59,068 bases of DNA, from positions 1-59,068 of the forward strand of contig NZ_JAGGPM010000042.1 of assembly GCF_018613835.1 (NCBI RefSeq). Reading direction: 5' to 3'. This DNA comes from Arthrobacter sp. ISL-5. GTDB lineage: Bacteria; Actinomycetota; Actinomycetes; Actinomycetales; Micrococcaceae. The position numbers were made by a program, and so were the translations under genes. Every line of letters begins with the position of its first letter. Position 1 is the first letter of the stretch. A model generated the notes under the pieces. The model saw only the letters and a program-made list of their open reading frames with translations. It did no database searches and was not told the origin of the DNA. Of this stretch, positions 33,130 to 42,210 are shown one piece after another.

Positions 33130-34799
33130 GCGTGTGCCTCCCGGGCTGCAGCGGCGGATTCGCCGGCAGTTGCTGTGCCGGCCAGGCTCTCCCCTGCCCG
33201 ACGCACGAGCTCGATGATCTCCCGGATGTCCTCCAGCGTGGCCTCGGCATTGAGCAGCGTGAACTTCAGGAAGTGCCGGTCCGCGACCTTCGTTCCGGCC
33301 ATCACCGCTTCGCCCGAGGCAAAGATCGCCGCGCGGATGGCCGGATTCAGGCTGTCCGCGAGGTCCTCGGACAGCCGCGTCCCGTCCGCGAGCACCGGCC
33401 GGTAGCGGAAGACCAGGGTGCTCAATTGCGGCTCAGCCGCCAGTTCGAAGTCGGGATCCGCCGAGAGTACTGTTCCCACACGGGCGGCAAGGTCGATCGC
33501 CTCGTCGAGGAGCGCACCGATGGCATCCGCACCCATGATGCGGAGCGTGAGCCAGAGCTTGAGGGCGTCGAACCGGCGCGTGGTCTGGATGCTCTTATCC
33601 ACTTGGTTGGGGATCTCGGCCCGTGCGGCGGCTTCCGGGTTCAGGTAGTCGGCGTAATACGTCACGTGCCGGAGCATGCCGCCGTCCCGGACCAGGATGG
33701 CGCTGGAGCTGACCGGCTGGAAGAACGTCTTGTGGAAGTCAACGGTGACGGAGTCGGCCAGCCGGATTCCGTCCAGGAGGTGCCGGTAGCGGTTGGACAC
33801 GATGAGCCCGCCGCCGTAGGCAGCATCCACGTGGAACCAGGCACCGTAGCCGCGGGCCAGGGCGGCGAGCTCGGTGAACGGGTCCACGGCGCCGAAGTCG
33901 GTGGTCCCGGCCGTGGCAACAACCGCCATCGGCACCAGGCCGGCGGCGTGGGCCGCCGCGATGGCCTCGGCCAGCGCGGCAGGATCCATCCGGTGGTCGG
34001 CGGCGCAGCCAACGGACACGACGGCGTCGAAGCCCAGCCCGAGCATGGACGCCGATTTCCGGATGCTGAAGTGGCTGTCCTCCGAGGTGAAGATCCGCAG
34101 CTTGTCCAGCAGTGCCGGGAGCCGGAGCCCGGCGTTCGCCGGATCGAGCCGCAGCTCCGCCACGGCGTGGTTCCGCGCGATCAGGAGCGCCTGGAAGTTG
34201 GACTGGCTGCCGCCGGACGTGAACACGCCGTCTGCCTCGCTTCCGAGCTGCAGGCGATCCGCGGTCCAGTCGATGAGGCGCCGCTCGATCATCGTGGCGC
34301 CCGCGCTCTGGTCCCAGGTGTCCATGGACGAGTTCACGGCGGACAGGACGGCCTCCCCCACGAGCGCCGGAATGACCACCGGGCAGTTCAGGTGCGCGGC
34401 GTACTTGGCATCGTGGAAATAGACGGCGTCGCGGAGATACGTGTCCTGCAGCTCGTCGAGGGCGGCCGCCGTGTCCGGCAGGGGCCGGTCCAGGTCGACG
34501 GCGTCCACCCGGCTCTTCATCTCGGCAGGGCCGACGCCGGTGAACGGCTGTGAGGTCCGCTCAAGTTTGGTGGCCACGGCGTTGACTCCCTGCAGCACCT
34601 GCGCCACGTACCGAGGGGCATTGCGGGCGTTGAACAGATGGTTGCTGGCGGCGAGGGCCAGCTCCACCCCGGCCCCGAAGTCAACGTCCGGCGAAAGGTT
34701 GCCGCGAAGGCGGGAACCGGCCGTTGCCACTCCAGCGGGATATCCGGCATCGGTTTCTTGGTCCACGCGTGTTTCGTCCACATCGGGCAGCAGGGTCAT
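33126..34799 (-). CDS. desA: PLP-dependent lysine decarboxylase, DesA-like
   Basis: About 557 residues, group II decarboxylase fold. TSGGSQSNFQALLIARN, WFHVDAAYGGG, and TVDFHKTFFQP, whose Lys357 holds PLP, are the family marks; Streptomyces DesA has the same HK(S/T)FFQP. It makes cadaverine from lysine, the first step of desferrioxamine synthesis. The ATG at 34799 is preferred because AAAAAAGGA lies 8-9 nt upstream; the ATG at 34808 overlaps that run. First gene of the des operon, under the iron box at 34853-34872. Confidence 0.93.
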   Translation of the reverse strand: MTLLPDVDETRVDQETDAGYPAGVATAGSRLRGNLSPDVDFGAGVELALAASNHLFNARNAPRYVAQVLQGVNAVATKLERTSQPFTGVGPAEMKSRVDAVDLDRPLPDTAAALDELQDTYLRDAVYFHDAKYAAHLNCPVVIPALVGEAVLSAVNSSMDTWDQSAGATMIERRLIDWTADRLQLGSEADGVFTSGGSQSNFQALLIARNHAVAELRLDPANAGLRLPALLDKLRIFTSEDSHFSIRKSASMLGLGFDAVVSVGCAADHRMDPAALAEAIAAAHAAGLVPMAVVATAGTTDFGAVDPFTELAALARGYGAWFHVDAAYGGGLIVSNRYRHLLDGIRLADSVTVDFHKTFFQPVSSSAILVRDGGMLRHVTYYADYLNPEAAARAEIPNQVDKSIQTTRRFDALKLWLTLRIMGADAIGALLDEAIDLAARVGTVLSADPDFELAAEPQLSTLVFRYRPVLADGTRLSEDLADSLNPAIRAAIFASGEAVMAGTKVADRHFLKFTLLNAEATLEDIREIIELVRRAGESLAGTATAGESAAAAREAHA

Positions 34800-35124
34800 G
34801 GCAGTCATCCTTTTTTCGGGATCGGGTCCGCTCAGTTGCGGCGACCGCCCCCAAGCAAGGCAAGCCTTACTTAGGACACCCTTTTAGTCAAACTTCAGTG
34901 ATGTAATTCAAGAAATCCCCGGAAAATGGGCGTATTTTGCTGATATCCGAGGTCATTGACTTTCCTCCACGGAGTGAAATGCCCCAGAATGTCCCCTGCA
35001 CGGAGGGCGCGCGCGTGGTCCCGGCAGGGATGGGACACGAATTGCCTCAAAGCCGGGCGCCGGAAAGTCCTGCGGAGTAGAGTTCCTACCACGCGGCCTC
35101 ACAGGCGGCAGGAAGCAGGGGGAC
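34800..35124. other. Divergent region between desA and a small membrane protein gene
   Basis: 325 bp. Contains the leftward iron-regulated promoter at 34853-34891. The remainder, about 34900-35115, has a TTGACT at 34956-34961 but no clear -10, and no gene. Confidence 0.5.
34853..34891 (-). promoter_or_regulatory. DtxR/IdeR/DmdR-type iron box overlapping the des promoter
   Basis: The inverted repeat AAGCAAGGC-AA-GCCTTACTT (34853-34872, one mismatch in 9-bp arms) fits the actinobacterial iron-repressor box. Read leftward, TTGACT (34886-34891), a 16-bp spacer and TAAGGC (34864-34869) form a promoter whose -10 lies inside the box, the expected arrangement for iron repression. Confidence 0.8.
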
Positions 35125-35574
35125 GTGTCCGGAACTGAGCATGATCCGATCAATTTCAGGGAAATGGATTCCCAGGGACGGCCCACCGGCTACGGGCGCA
35201 TGCCGGACCCTGCCGGTACCGGGCGAAGCGGCGGAGCGCAGGCGGGAGCGGCGGACTTTAGCGGCACCGGATTTGGCGTGGCCCCGTTGGACTCGGCAGA
35301 TTCCGGCCAGCCGGGCCGCCTCATGGTCAACCCGTTTATCGTGGCCCTGTGGGTAGTCGTTTCAGGGCTGATCGTCGCCTCGTTCGGGGCGTTCACCATT
35401 GCCCAGGAGACCGTCAACTCGGGCCCGACGGGTCCGGCCATGCCCCTGAGCTACATCCTGATCAGCTTCGCCCCGTACGTGATGTTCGCCGGACTCCTCG
35501 GCATGATCGGCCTGCTCTTCTGGCACGCAGCGCAATGGCGCCGGAACCGCGAAAAGCAGCCCCCGCCGTCGTAA
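35125..35574 (+). CDS. Small two-segment membrane protein, hypothetical
   Basis: 149 residues. A polar Gly/Ala/Asp-rich N-terminus (about 1-65) precedes two hydrophobic segments (FIVALWVVVSGLIVASFGAFTIA and YILISFAPYVMFAGLLGMIGLLFW) and a short basic tail. No family recognised. Start GTG at 35125 follows AGGGGG closely (2 nt), so the start may be another codon. Divergent from desA; no evidence that it belongs with the siderophore genes. Confidence 0.65.
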   Translation: MSGTEHDPINFREMDSQGRPTGYGRMPDPAGTGRSGGAQAGAADFSGTGFGVAPLDSADSGQPGRLMVNPFIVALWVVVSGLIVASFGAFTIAQETVNSGPTGPAMPLSYILISFAPYVMFAGLLGMIGLLFWHAAQWRRNREKQPPPS

Positions 35575-35590
35575 GCTGCTCGCCAAAGCC

Positions 35591-35692
35591 ACAGCGCGAA
35601 CGAACACTTGCGGCCCAAACTACAGCGCGAACGAACACTTGTGATCCCCCCAACCGTGCATTTTCTGGGCCACAAATGTCCGTTCGCGCTGA
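35591..35692. repeat. Intergenic repeat element with two direct copies and one inverted copy
   Basis: ACAGCGCGAACGAACACTTG occurs at 35591-35610 and again at 35622-35641, repeating every 31 bp. A third, inverted copy with two changes (read in reverse AGCGCGAACGGACATTTGT) lies at about 35672-35690. The opposing copies could fold together. It sits between convergent genes and may also stop transcription. Confidence 0.75.
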
Positions 35693-35694
35693 AC

Positions 35695-35967
35695 CTATCC
35701 GGCCGGGACTTCGCGCCCGGCGGTTTCGCCCGGGCCCGGGTCATCCGAGGCCGCCGGCGTGTCCGCCGTGCCGGTCAACCGACGCGTCCGGAGTTCGTCC
35801 GTGACCTGGGCGTACCAGGAGTGGGCCCCGAAGGCCGGGCTGGGCGTATCCAAGTGCCGGTACAGGGCATCCGCAAGTTCCGCCAGCGCCGATTCAGGCA
35901 GCGCCGCCACCGCCACAGCCGGGTCCACGGTCTCGTCGAGGTACCGGGTCAGATCTTTCTCATTCAT
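35695..35967 (-). CDS. Small acidic protein, 90 residues
   Basis: N-terminal half predicted helical (KDLTRYLDETVDPAVAVAAL, ALAELADALYRHL), then AHSWYAQVTDELRTRRL, and a disordered Pro/Asp/Glu/Gly tail. No family recognised. Its ATG overlaps the STAS gene stop (ATGA at 35964-35967), so it is translationally coupled and may partner the STAS protein. Confidence 0.65.
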   Translation of the reverse strand: MNEKDLTRYLDETVDPAVAVAALPESALAELADALYRHLDTPSPAFGAHSWYAQVTDELRTRRLTGTADTPAASDDPGPGETAGREVPAG

Positions 35968-36452
35968 CGCGCGCTCCCCGCCTCAACTAGCCCGGCAGGC
36001 CTCCCGCCGGGACGGGACAGAGGACTGGTGTTGCCGGCAAGCGGCACGCCGGCCAGCGCTGACTCTGCGTCGGTTGCACCGCAGTGGATGGGGCAGACCG
36101 GAAGTTCGCCTGGCTCCGCGAGTGTCAGCTGAAAATCGTTTGCATCCTCGAGCGCGGAAGCGGCCGCAACCCCGAGTTCGTGGTGCACCTCCACGTGCTC
36201 TCCGCGGGCATGCTCCCCGGGCAATGCGGCTTGTCGCAGGTAGGACAGTACTGACTCGTCAACGTGCGAGGCGTCGCGGAAGTCCAGCGTGACGCTCGGG
36301 CTGGTGGCCAGCTTCTGGGCCCGCAGCAGCAGGTGAAGGAGTAAGGGGAAGTTCGCCGGGGTCAGGCACCCGCTGACTTCCAGGGTGACATGCCCGGGAT
36401 CCAGGTCCACCCGTACCAGCACACGCAGTTTGTGATTCAAAGAATTCCCCAA
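35964..36452 (-). CDS. STAS-domain protein
   Basis: Up to 162 residues. Residues about 10-95 look like a STAS fold: VTLEVSGCLTPANFPLLLHLL, then VTLDFRDASHVDESVLSYLRQ, the position where anti-sigma antagonists carry a phosphorylated Ser/Thr; here the local residues are S and D. The C-terminal half has two close Cys (VCPIHCG) and a loose tail. Start uncertain: the frame opens with a TTG at 36452, and a TTG at 36440 has GGGGA about 5 nt upstream. Divergent from the GAF-ANTAR gene. Confidence 0.6.
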   Translation of the reverse strand: MGNSLNHKLRVLVRVDLDPGHVTLEVSGCLTPANFPLLLHLLLRAQKLATSPSVTLDFRDASHVDESVLSYLRQAALPGEHARGEHVEVHHELGVAAASALEDANDFQLTLAEPGELPVCPIHCGATDAESALAGVPLAGNTSPLSRPGGRPAGLVEAGSAR

Positions 36453-36570
36453 AGAGAGAGTCCGTCAGCCAACTGCATAGCCAGCCTGAATCGTATGTAA
36501 TTGTCGCGGGGGTCACAAGTCCGGTCCAAGCGCCGATACTTATCCGCCCGGCGGACCTAAACTGAAAGGT

Positions 36571-37326
36571 ATGGACCACACTGCACTGGATAGCTCGGAC
36601 CAGGGCTTTGCCGCGGCGGCGGAACAGTTGCAGGATCTGGTGATCGACAGCAAGGACGTCAGCGGCTTCCTGTCAGAGCTGTGCGAGTTCTCAGCCAAGT
36701 CCTTCTCCGCCTCCATGGGAATGGAGGTTGTGTGTGCCGTCACGCTGCACCGGCACCGGCGCCTGAACACGGCAGCCTGGAGCACCCCGGACGCGCGTAA
36801 GTTCGACGAAATCCAGCAAGGGTTCGGCGAGGGGCCGTGCCTCCACGCCATGGAAACCCAGACCACGGTGTTGGTGCGGGATACGCGCACGGATCCGCGG
36901 TGGCCGGACTACTGCCAGGCGATGGCAGCCCTGGGGCAGCTAAGTGTCCTTGGTGTTCCCCTGGCCCTGGACGAGGGGGCCACTGCGGCGCTCAACATCT
37001 TCGCCACCGTGCCTGATGTGTTCGACCCTGGCACCATAACATCGGCGGAGCTTTTTGCTTCCCAGGCGCAGCGGGCCCTGCGCCTTGCGGTCCGCATCGG
37101 CGTCCGTCAGCAGTTGGCCGACGACCTTCGCGCGGCAATGGAATCGAGGACCACCATCGACCTCGCAGCGGGGATCATCATGGGACAGAACCGATGCTCC
37201 CAGCACGAGGCCATGGCCATCCTTACCAAGGCCTCCAGCGGGCGCAACAAGAAGCTCCGGGATGTGGCCGCCGGACTGGTGAGCTCCTTCGACGGCGTTC
37301 CGGTTACCACGCACTTCGACTCGTAG
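36571..37326 (+). CDS. GAF-ANTAR domain regulator
   Basis: 251 residues. Residues about 20-165 form a GAF domain (FGEGPCLHAMETQTTVLVRDTRTDPRW, read in parts, and LSVLGVPLAL). Residues about 185-240 are the ANTAR RNA-binding module: RTTIDLAAGIIMGQNRCSQHEAMAIL with the conserved helical pair and spaced Ala residues. Such proteins bind paired hairpins in mRNA leaders and prevent termination in response to a GAF signal. ATG at 36571 follows AAAGG by only one base; a leaderless or weakly translated start is possible. The target RNA is not evident in the window. Confidence 0.85.
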   Translation: MDHTALDSSDQGFAAAAEQLQDLVIDSKDVSGFLSELCEFSAKSFSASMGMEVVCAVTLHRHRRLNTAAWSTPDARKFDEIQQGFGEGPCLHAMETQTTVLVRDTRTDPRWPDYCQAMAALGQLSVLGVPLALDEGATAALNIFATVPDVFDPGTITSAELFASQAQRALRLAVRIGVRQQLADDLRAAMESRTTIDLAAGIIMGQNRCSQHEAMAILTKASSGRNKKLRDVAAGLVSSFDGVPVTTHFDS

Positions 37327-37377
37327 CAGGGTTCGGCTACTCATAGCAGGGACCGCCAGCAGCATCACCTGGCAGCA

Positions 37378-37731
37378 TCACGTGCCCATGAGCTTGGGCG
37401 CAGCCTCCTCAGGCCAGTCGATGCACTGCGTGTAGATCTCGTGCTTGCGCAGGTAGCGTGCGGTGAAGGGGCAATGGGGAATGATGCGCTTCCCCGCGGC
37501 CACGACGTCGTCCAGGGCGAAGTGCACGAGGACATTGGCGAGGCCCTGCCCCGCGAACTCCTCGGCCGTTTCGGTGTGGATGAAGTCAACGTGTCCCGGT
37601 TTGTCCATGAACCGGATATGCACCGCCAGCTTCCCGCCCACGTGCAGCTCGTAGCGGTGGAGCGCATCGTTCCGGAAGGTGGTGACATCCGGGGTGAATT
37701 GGTCCTCGGTGGATACCGTGTTCTCCGTCAT
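37378..37731 (-). CDS. GNAT-like N-acetyltransferase (YjdJ/NATD1 type)
   Basis: 117 residues. FIHTETAEEFAGQGLANVLVHFALD carries the shortened acetyl-CoA loop (Q/GxGxA/G) of this minimal GNAT group, followed by IIPHCPFTARYLRKHEIY, which contains the conserved Cys and HPEY-like end. Acceptor unknown. The ATG overlaps the acyltransferase stop as ATGA, so it is the second gene of a two-gene operon. Confidence 0.82.
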   Translation of the reverse strand: MTENTVSTEDQFTPDVTTFRNDALHRYELHVGGKLAVHIRFMDKPGHVDFIHTETAEEFAGQGLANVLVHFALDDVVAAGKRIIPHCPFTARYLRKHEIYTQCIDWPEEAAPKLMGT

Positions 37732-39065
37732 GGTTCGACATTGGCACTTAATGCCTGTGCTGGCAATGGCTCTGGCGCAAGGGCCGGGACCCGCCCCAGC
37801 AGCAGGGCAGCAAGCGTAAAGCAGGCAGATCCGCCGCCCAGGTGCGGCAGCGACAGTCCGTTGAACGCTGCATCCGCCACCGGAACAAAGACGACGACGG
37901 CGGCCGTCACCACGGCGGCACGAGGCCGGCCGCGTGAGTGGACAGACGCCGTCGGCCGATCCTCCAACCGCCCGAACAGGGCAATTGCAGGGAGCAGCAG
38001 GAGCACAACGCCCAGCAGCACGAGCGGACGGGACCACCACCATTCGGCAGTGCCGGAGGCCGGCTTGGGGAAGTCCGTGAGAAGCAGCAGCCCCGCCATG
38101 GCGCCCAGCAACGGCAGGTGCCAGAGGTAGACCGTCATGGACCGGCGGCCCGCGAGCGCCACCATGGCCCGGACCCAGCGCACGGTGCCGATCCTGTCCA
38201 ACGCCGGCTTGGCAAGCTGTAGGGTGGCCGCCTGCGAAACGCCCAGCAGGAAGAGGCAGAAATTCGGCGGGTTCAGATTTACCAGCATGTTGTCCCGGTA
38301 CAGGCCCAGCCCGGTAAGGACGCCCAGCAGCAGGTTACTGGCAGCGACCAGACCCACCAGCCGCGAGGTACTAAGCCGGGCGAGGTGGCCGTCTGCCATG
38401 AAAAAGCCGAGCTGCTGCACGGCACACCACAGGAAGATCATGTTGACGTAGGCGATGAGCGGCATGGCGCCGCGGAAACAGTCGACCGCCACCACGAGCG
38501 CCGCGAGGCCGGCCAGTGTCAGCCAGGGCGCCCGCCGGTGTAACCGCTCCAGGAGCGGGATGTTCAGCTGTGCGGCGAGGTAGGCGGCCAGGAACCACAG
38601 CGGCATGCCGGCCCCGCTCGCCAAGAGCTGCACCACCTGAGGGTCCACGCCCAGGAGCAGGGCGCCCCACAGGCCAACGAACATCACCGCCAGCAGCGCG
38701 GCCGCCGGGCGGATGAGGCGCAGCAGCCGCGCCTGGGCGAACCCGTAGCCGTTGCCTCCACGGTCCCGCAACCTGCGCCAGGACTGCAGGCCGGTGATTC
38801 CGCCGGCCACGAAGAACAGCGGCATCACCATGAAAATCCAGATGACGGGCTCGAACCAGTCCTGCTCAGCGAGGGTGTTTTCGGTGGTCACCGTGCCGTC
38901 CGCATGCAGGACCGGGCTGGCCATCATGCAGTGGCTGATCACCACCAAGGCCAGGCAGAAGAAGCGGGCAAGGTCGATGGCCAGGTCGCGGGGCGGCGAT
39001 GCCGAGCCCAAGCCGGAGGAATCCGTGCCCACGCCGGGTCCTGCCCGCTGCGCTGCACCATCCAT
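37728..39065 (-). CDS. Acyltransferase-3 family membrane protein
   Basis: 445 residues with about 10-11 hydrophobic segments. IDLARFFCLALVVISHCMM is the first segment with the family His; MPLFFVAGGITG and MPLWFLAAYLAAQL, then TVYLWHLPLLG near residue 330, are the acyltransferase-3 marks. Such proteins O-acylate sugars, lipids or wall polymers at the membrane. The ATG follows GGAGGGGG closely. Acceptor unknown; neighbours give no hint beyond the coupled GNAT protein. Confidence 0.82.
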   Translation of the reverse strand: MDGAAQRAGPGVGTDSSGLGSASPPRDLAIDLARFFCLALVVISHCMMASPVLHADGTVTTENTLAEQDWFEPVIWIFMVMPLFFVAGGITGLQSWRRLRDRGGNGYGFAQARLLRLIRPAAALLAVMFVGLWGALLLGVDPQVVQLLASGAGMPLWFLAAYLAAQLNIPLLERLHRRAPWLTLAGLAALVVAVDCFRGAMPLIAYVNMIFLWCAVQQLGFFMADGHLARLSTSRLVGLVAASNLLLGVLTGLGLYRDNMLVNLNPPNFCLFLLGVSQAATLQLAKPALDRIGTVRWVRAMVALAGRRSMTVYLWHLPLLGAMAGLLLLTDFPKPASGTAEWWWSRPLVLLGVVLLLLPAIALFGRLEDRPTASVHSRGRPRAAVVTAAVVVFVPVADAAFNGLSLPHLGGGSACFTLAALLLGRVPALAPEPLPAQALSANVEP

Positions 39066-39160
39066 GGAGCCCCCTCCCCGACGCGGAACTGGCCAACCAT
39101 TTTGTAGGGTCCATTGTCCGCCGGGACGGCGGCGAGGGCCAGAGGACCCGGCAGCCGGCG

Positions 39161-40723
39161 TCAGGGCTGGCCGGACTTCTGGCGCAGTTCCGATTTCCGG
39201 ATCTTGCCGCTGGCCGTCCTGGGCATTTCATTGACGAAGACAACGGATTTGGGGATCTTGTACCGGGCGAGCTTCCCGTCCAGGTGCTCCCTGAGTTGTT
39301 CCTCGCTGAGCTGCGCACCTTCGCGCAGGACCAGGACGGCCTGGGGCACTTCACCCCACTTCTCGTCAGGCACCCCGATGACGGCGACGCTGCCGACAGT
39401 CTCGAGTTCGATGATGGCCTGCTCCACTTCCGCCGGGTAGATGTTCTCCCCGCCGGAGATGATCATGTCCTTGAGCCGGTCAGACACGAAGACGAAGCCG
39501 TCCGGGTCCCTGTAGCCCATGTCGCCGGACCTGAACCAGCCGCCGTCGGCATACGACGCCGCGGATTCCTCGGGGCGCCCCCAGTACCCCTGGATGACGT
39601 TCGGGCCCTTGATCTGGACTTCTCCCACGGTTCCGGCGGGCGTCGGGTCGCCGAGGGGGTCCGCGATCCGGACGTCCGTGAAGAAGTGCGGCAGCCCGGA
39701 CGAGCCCGCCTTGTCCCGTGATCGTGAGGCCGGGAGCGTCGTGGCACCCGGCGCCGTCTCCGTCATGCCGTAGCCGTTGGAAAACCGGAGGCCCCGGGCC
39801 TCGTACGCCTCCAGCACCCGCGTGGGAACTGCCGAGCCGCCGCAAGTCAGCTTGTTCAGCGAGCTGATGTCCGCCGTCGCCCAGGCCGGGTGCTCGCAGA
39901 GCAGCTGGTAGGTGGTTGGAACTCCGCTGATGGTGGTGACGCGGTGCTGCTCAATGAGCTGCAGGGTCCGCGACGGATCGAACTTGGGTTCCAGAACGAC
40001 GGTCCCGCCCTTGAGAAGGGTCGGGAGCACTCCCATGTTCAGTGAGGCCACGTGGAACATCGGCGAAATCATCAGGGCCACGTCGGCGGACGAAAAGTCG
40101 AAGTCCACGATGACGTTGATGCAGTTCCAGGTGATATTCCCGTGGGTGAGCAGCGCGCCCTTGGGACGCCCGGTGGTACCGGACGTATAGAGAATCATGG
40201 CGCCGTCGTCCAGGCCCACGGCCTCGTCCAGTGCCTGCGCGGCGCCGGAGGCCACGACGTCGTCGAAATCCTCCACGGCGGACTGGGCGGCGGCGCTGTC
40301 CGGCGCCGCCCCCTGAACGCCGGCGGAAGCGTCGACGGCGATCAGCCGCCTTACGGCCGTCCCCGCGGCGCCGCTGGAGGCGAGCCCGCTGAGGCTCCCG
40401 GCGTGGATGAGTACCACGGCGGCGCAGTCCTGAAGCTGGTACTGGATTTCCGGGGGCGCCAGCCGCGTGTTGAGCGGGACGAAGATGGCACCCAGCAGGC
40501 CGCAAGCGAACAGCGTTTCCAGGAAGGCAGGATGGTTCTCGCCGAGGTAGGCCACCCTGTCGCCCTTTGCCACGCCGCGGTCACGGAGTGCGTTGGCGAG
40601 CCTGTCTGTCCGTTCCGCGAATTGCTCATAACTGAGTTCGCGGTTCCCGGAGATGAGTGCCGTTTTGGTGCCGGACTTCGGGCGGCGCCGTTGCAGCCAC
40701 GAACCGATGCCTGAATTGTCCAT
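39161..40723 (-). CDS. Acyl-CoA synthetase (AMP-forming)
   Basis: 520 residues. ANL-family motifs are complete: MILYTSGTTGRPKGALLTHGN near residue 180, NGYGMTETAPGATTL, GWFRSGDMGYRDPDGFVFVSDRLKD (read in parts), and the C-terminal catalytic Lys in RTASGKIRKSEL. It activates a carboxylic acid with ATP and CoA. ATG at 40723 follows AAGGGA by 7 nt. As the last gene of the operon starting at the SDR (45890), it probably activates the acid brought in by the MHS transporter just upstream. The acid is not known. Confidence 0.9.
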   Translation of the reverse strand: MDNSGIGSWLQRRRPKSGTKTALISGNRELSYEQFAERTDRLANALRDRGVAKGDRVAYLGENHPAFLETLFACGLLGAIFVPLNTRLAPPEIQYQLQDCAAVVLIHAGSLSGLASSGAAGTAVRRLIAVDASAGVQGAAPDSAAAQSAVEDFDDVVASGAAQALDEAVGLDDGAMILYTSGTTGRPKGALLTHGNITWNCINVIVDFDFSSADVALMISPMFHVASLNMGVLPTLLKGGTVVLEPKFDPSRTLQLIEQHRVTTISGVPTTYQLLCEHPAWATADISSLNKLTCGGSAVPTRVLEAYEARGLRFSNGYGMTETAPGATTLPASRSRDKAGSSGLPHFFTDVRIADPLGDPTPAGTVGEVQIKGPNVIQGYWGRPEESAASYADGGWFRSGDMGYRDPDGFVFVSDRLKDMIISGGENIYPAEVEQAIIELETVGSVAVIGVPDEKWGEVPQAVLVLREGAQLSEEQLREHLDGKLARYKIPKSVVFVNEMPRTASGKIRKSELRQKSGQP

Positions 40724-40765
40724 CGTTGGTCCCTTCTTATCTCAAGTTAGTCCTACTGGTGAGGG

Positions 40766-42136
40766 TCAGAGCCGCACAGTACGGAGATCGTTGTTCTTCG
40801 GTTCGCGGGTCAGCAGGATGAAAATGATTGACACCAGCGACATGATGGCGAGATACCAGACCACGGACGCCGTGTCCTGGCCCGAATCCTTGAAGATCTG
40901 CGCCACGATCCCCGGCGTGAAGCCGGCGCCGAGGAGCGTGGCGAGCTGATACCCCAGGGAAGCACCGGTGTAGCGGGACGACGTGCCGAACTGTTCGGAC
41001 ACGAAAGCCGCCAGCGGTCCGAAGAGGATGGAATGGATCATCAGGCCTACGGTGAACGCCACGAAGATCAGCAGGATGTTGTTGGAGGACAGCAGCTGGA
41101 ACATCGGCGTGAGGTACACGATGAACAGCACCAGTCCGCCGATCATGACCGGGCGCCGGCCGAGCTTGTCGGAGAGCCTGCCACCCAAAACGACAAACAT
41201 GATGGAGATAAGCGAGGCAGCCGCGTACGCATAGAGCACGCCCTGCCGGTCAGCACCCCTGGCGACTGCAAAGGTCACGGCGAACGTGGCCAGGACCACC
41301 TGAAGGCCAAACCCTGCGGCGCCGGCGAGCATGGTGAAAATCAGGGTCCTGGGCCTGCGGAGCACCTGCAGCAGCGGAATTTCCCGCTTCGCCGAGGCCT
41401 CCGGACCGGCCCCTCCTGCCCGGGACGCCTTCTCCTGTTCCAACTTCTCCTGTTCCAGGGCCGCCTTAAAGATGGGGCTCTCCGACACCCTGAGCCGGAC
41501 GAACATGCCCACGCCCAGCAGCACGAAGGAGAGCAGGAACGGCACCCGCCAGCCCCAGGCGAGGAACTGGTCATTCGGCAGCGATGAGAATGCACCCATG
41601 ATGAACGTGCCGAGCACGGCACCAGTCGGAGCGCCGGCGTTCACGAAGGAGGCGGCAAAGCCGCGCCGTCCCGGTTCCGAGTGCTCCAGCGCCATCAGCG
41701 CTGCCCCGCCCCATTCGCCGCCCACTGCGATGCCCTGCGCAACGCGGAGGATCACCAGCATCACGGCTCCCCACGGTCCGACCACCGAGGCACCGGGAAC
41801 CAGGCCGATCAGGGTGGACGCCACGCCCATGACAAGCATGGAAATGATCAGCATTCCCTTGCGTCCGATCCTGTCACCGAAGTGTCCGAAGATCACGCCC
41901 CCGAGCGGGCGTGCCACGTACCCGGCGGCGAATGTGCCGTACGCTGCCACCACGCCCACCCAGTCGTCCATGCCGGAGAAGAAGACCTTGGGAAAGACGA
42001 CGGCTGCTGCCGTCGCGTAGAGGAGGAAGTCGTAGAACTCGATGGTGCTGCCGAGGTAGCTGGAGGCAATGACGGTGCGTGCTTCCTGGCGCCGGCCGGC
42101 CACGTCCATGGCCTGGAGCTGCGATATTTGGGACAT
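40766..42136 (-). CDS. MHS-family MFS transporter
   Basis: 456 residues, 12 segments. ASYLGSTIEFYDFLLYATAAAVVFP at segment 1, FGHFGDRIGRKGMLI in loop 2-3 and RVAQGIAVGGEWGGAALMALEHS are the metabolite:H+ symporter marks. Unlike the other MHS protein in the window (25592-27217) it has short tails and the family-normal EFYDF. A charged insert (AALEQEKLEQEKASRAGG) lies in the central loop. It probably imports the acid degraded by the operon. ATG follows AAGGAA. Confidence 0.88.
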   Translation of the reverse strand: MSQISQLQAMDVAGRRQEARTVIASSYLGSTIEFYDFLLYATAAAVVFPKVFFSGMDDWVGVVAAYGTFAAGYVARPLGGVIFGHFGDRIGRKGMLIISMLVMGVASTLIGLVPGASVVGPWGAVMLVILRVAQGIAVGGEWGGAALMALEHSEPGRRGFAASFVNAGAPTGAVLGTFIMGAFSSLPNDQFLAWGWRVPFLLSFVLLGVGMFVRLRVSESPIFKAALEQEKLEQEKASRAGGAGPEASAKREIPLLQVLRRPRTLIFTMLAGAAGFGLQVVLATFAVTFAVARGADRQGVLYAYAAASLISIMFVVLGGRLSDKLGRRPVMIGGLVLFIVYLTPMFQLLSSNNILLIFVAFTVGLMIHSILFGPLAAFVSEQFGTSSRYTGASLGYQLATLLGAGFTPGIVAQIFKDSGQDTASVVWYLAIMSLVSIIFILLTREPKNNDLRTVRL

Positions 42137-42210
42137 CGTTGTTCCTTAAAGCAGAGGGGTATTGGCAAAGCAGTGGGATGTGGTGCTGCAGGACTGCGCG
42201 TGAAGGCGGC

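Noticed and set aside
35591..35692. Possible CRISPR array
   Set aside because: Only two direct copies and one inverted, short spacers, no cas genes nearby.
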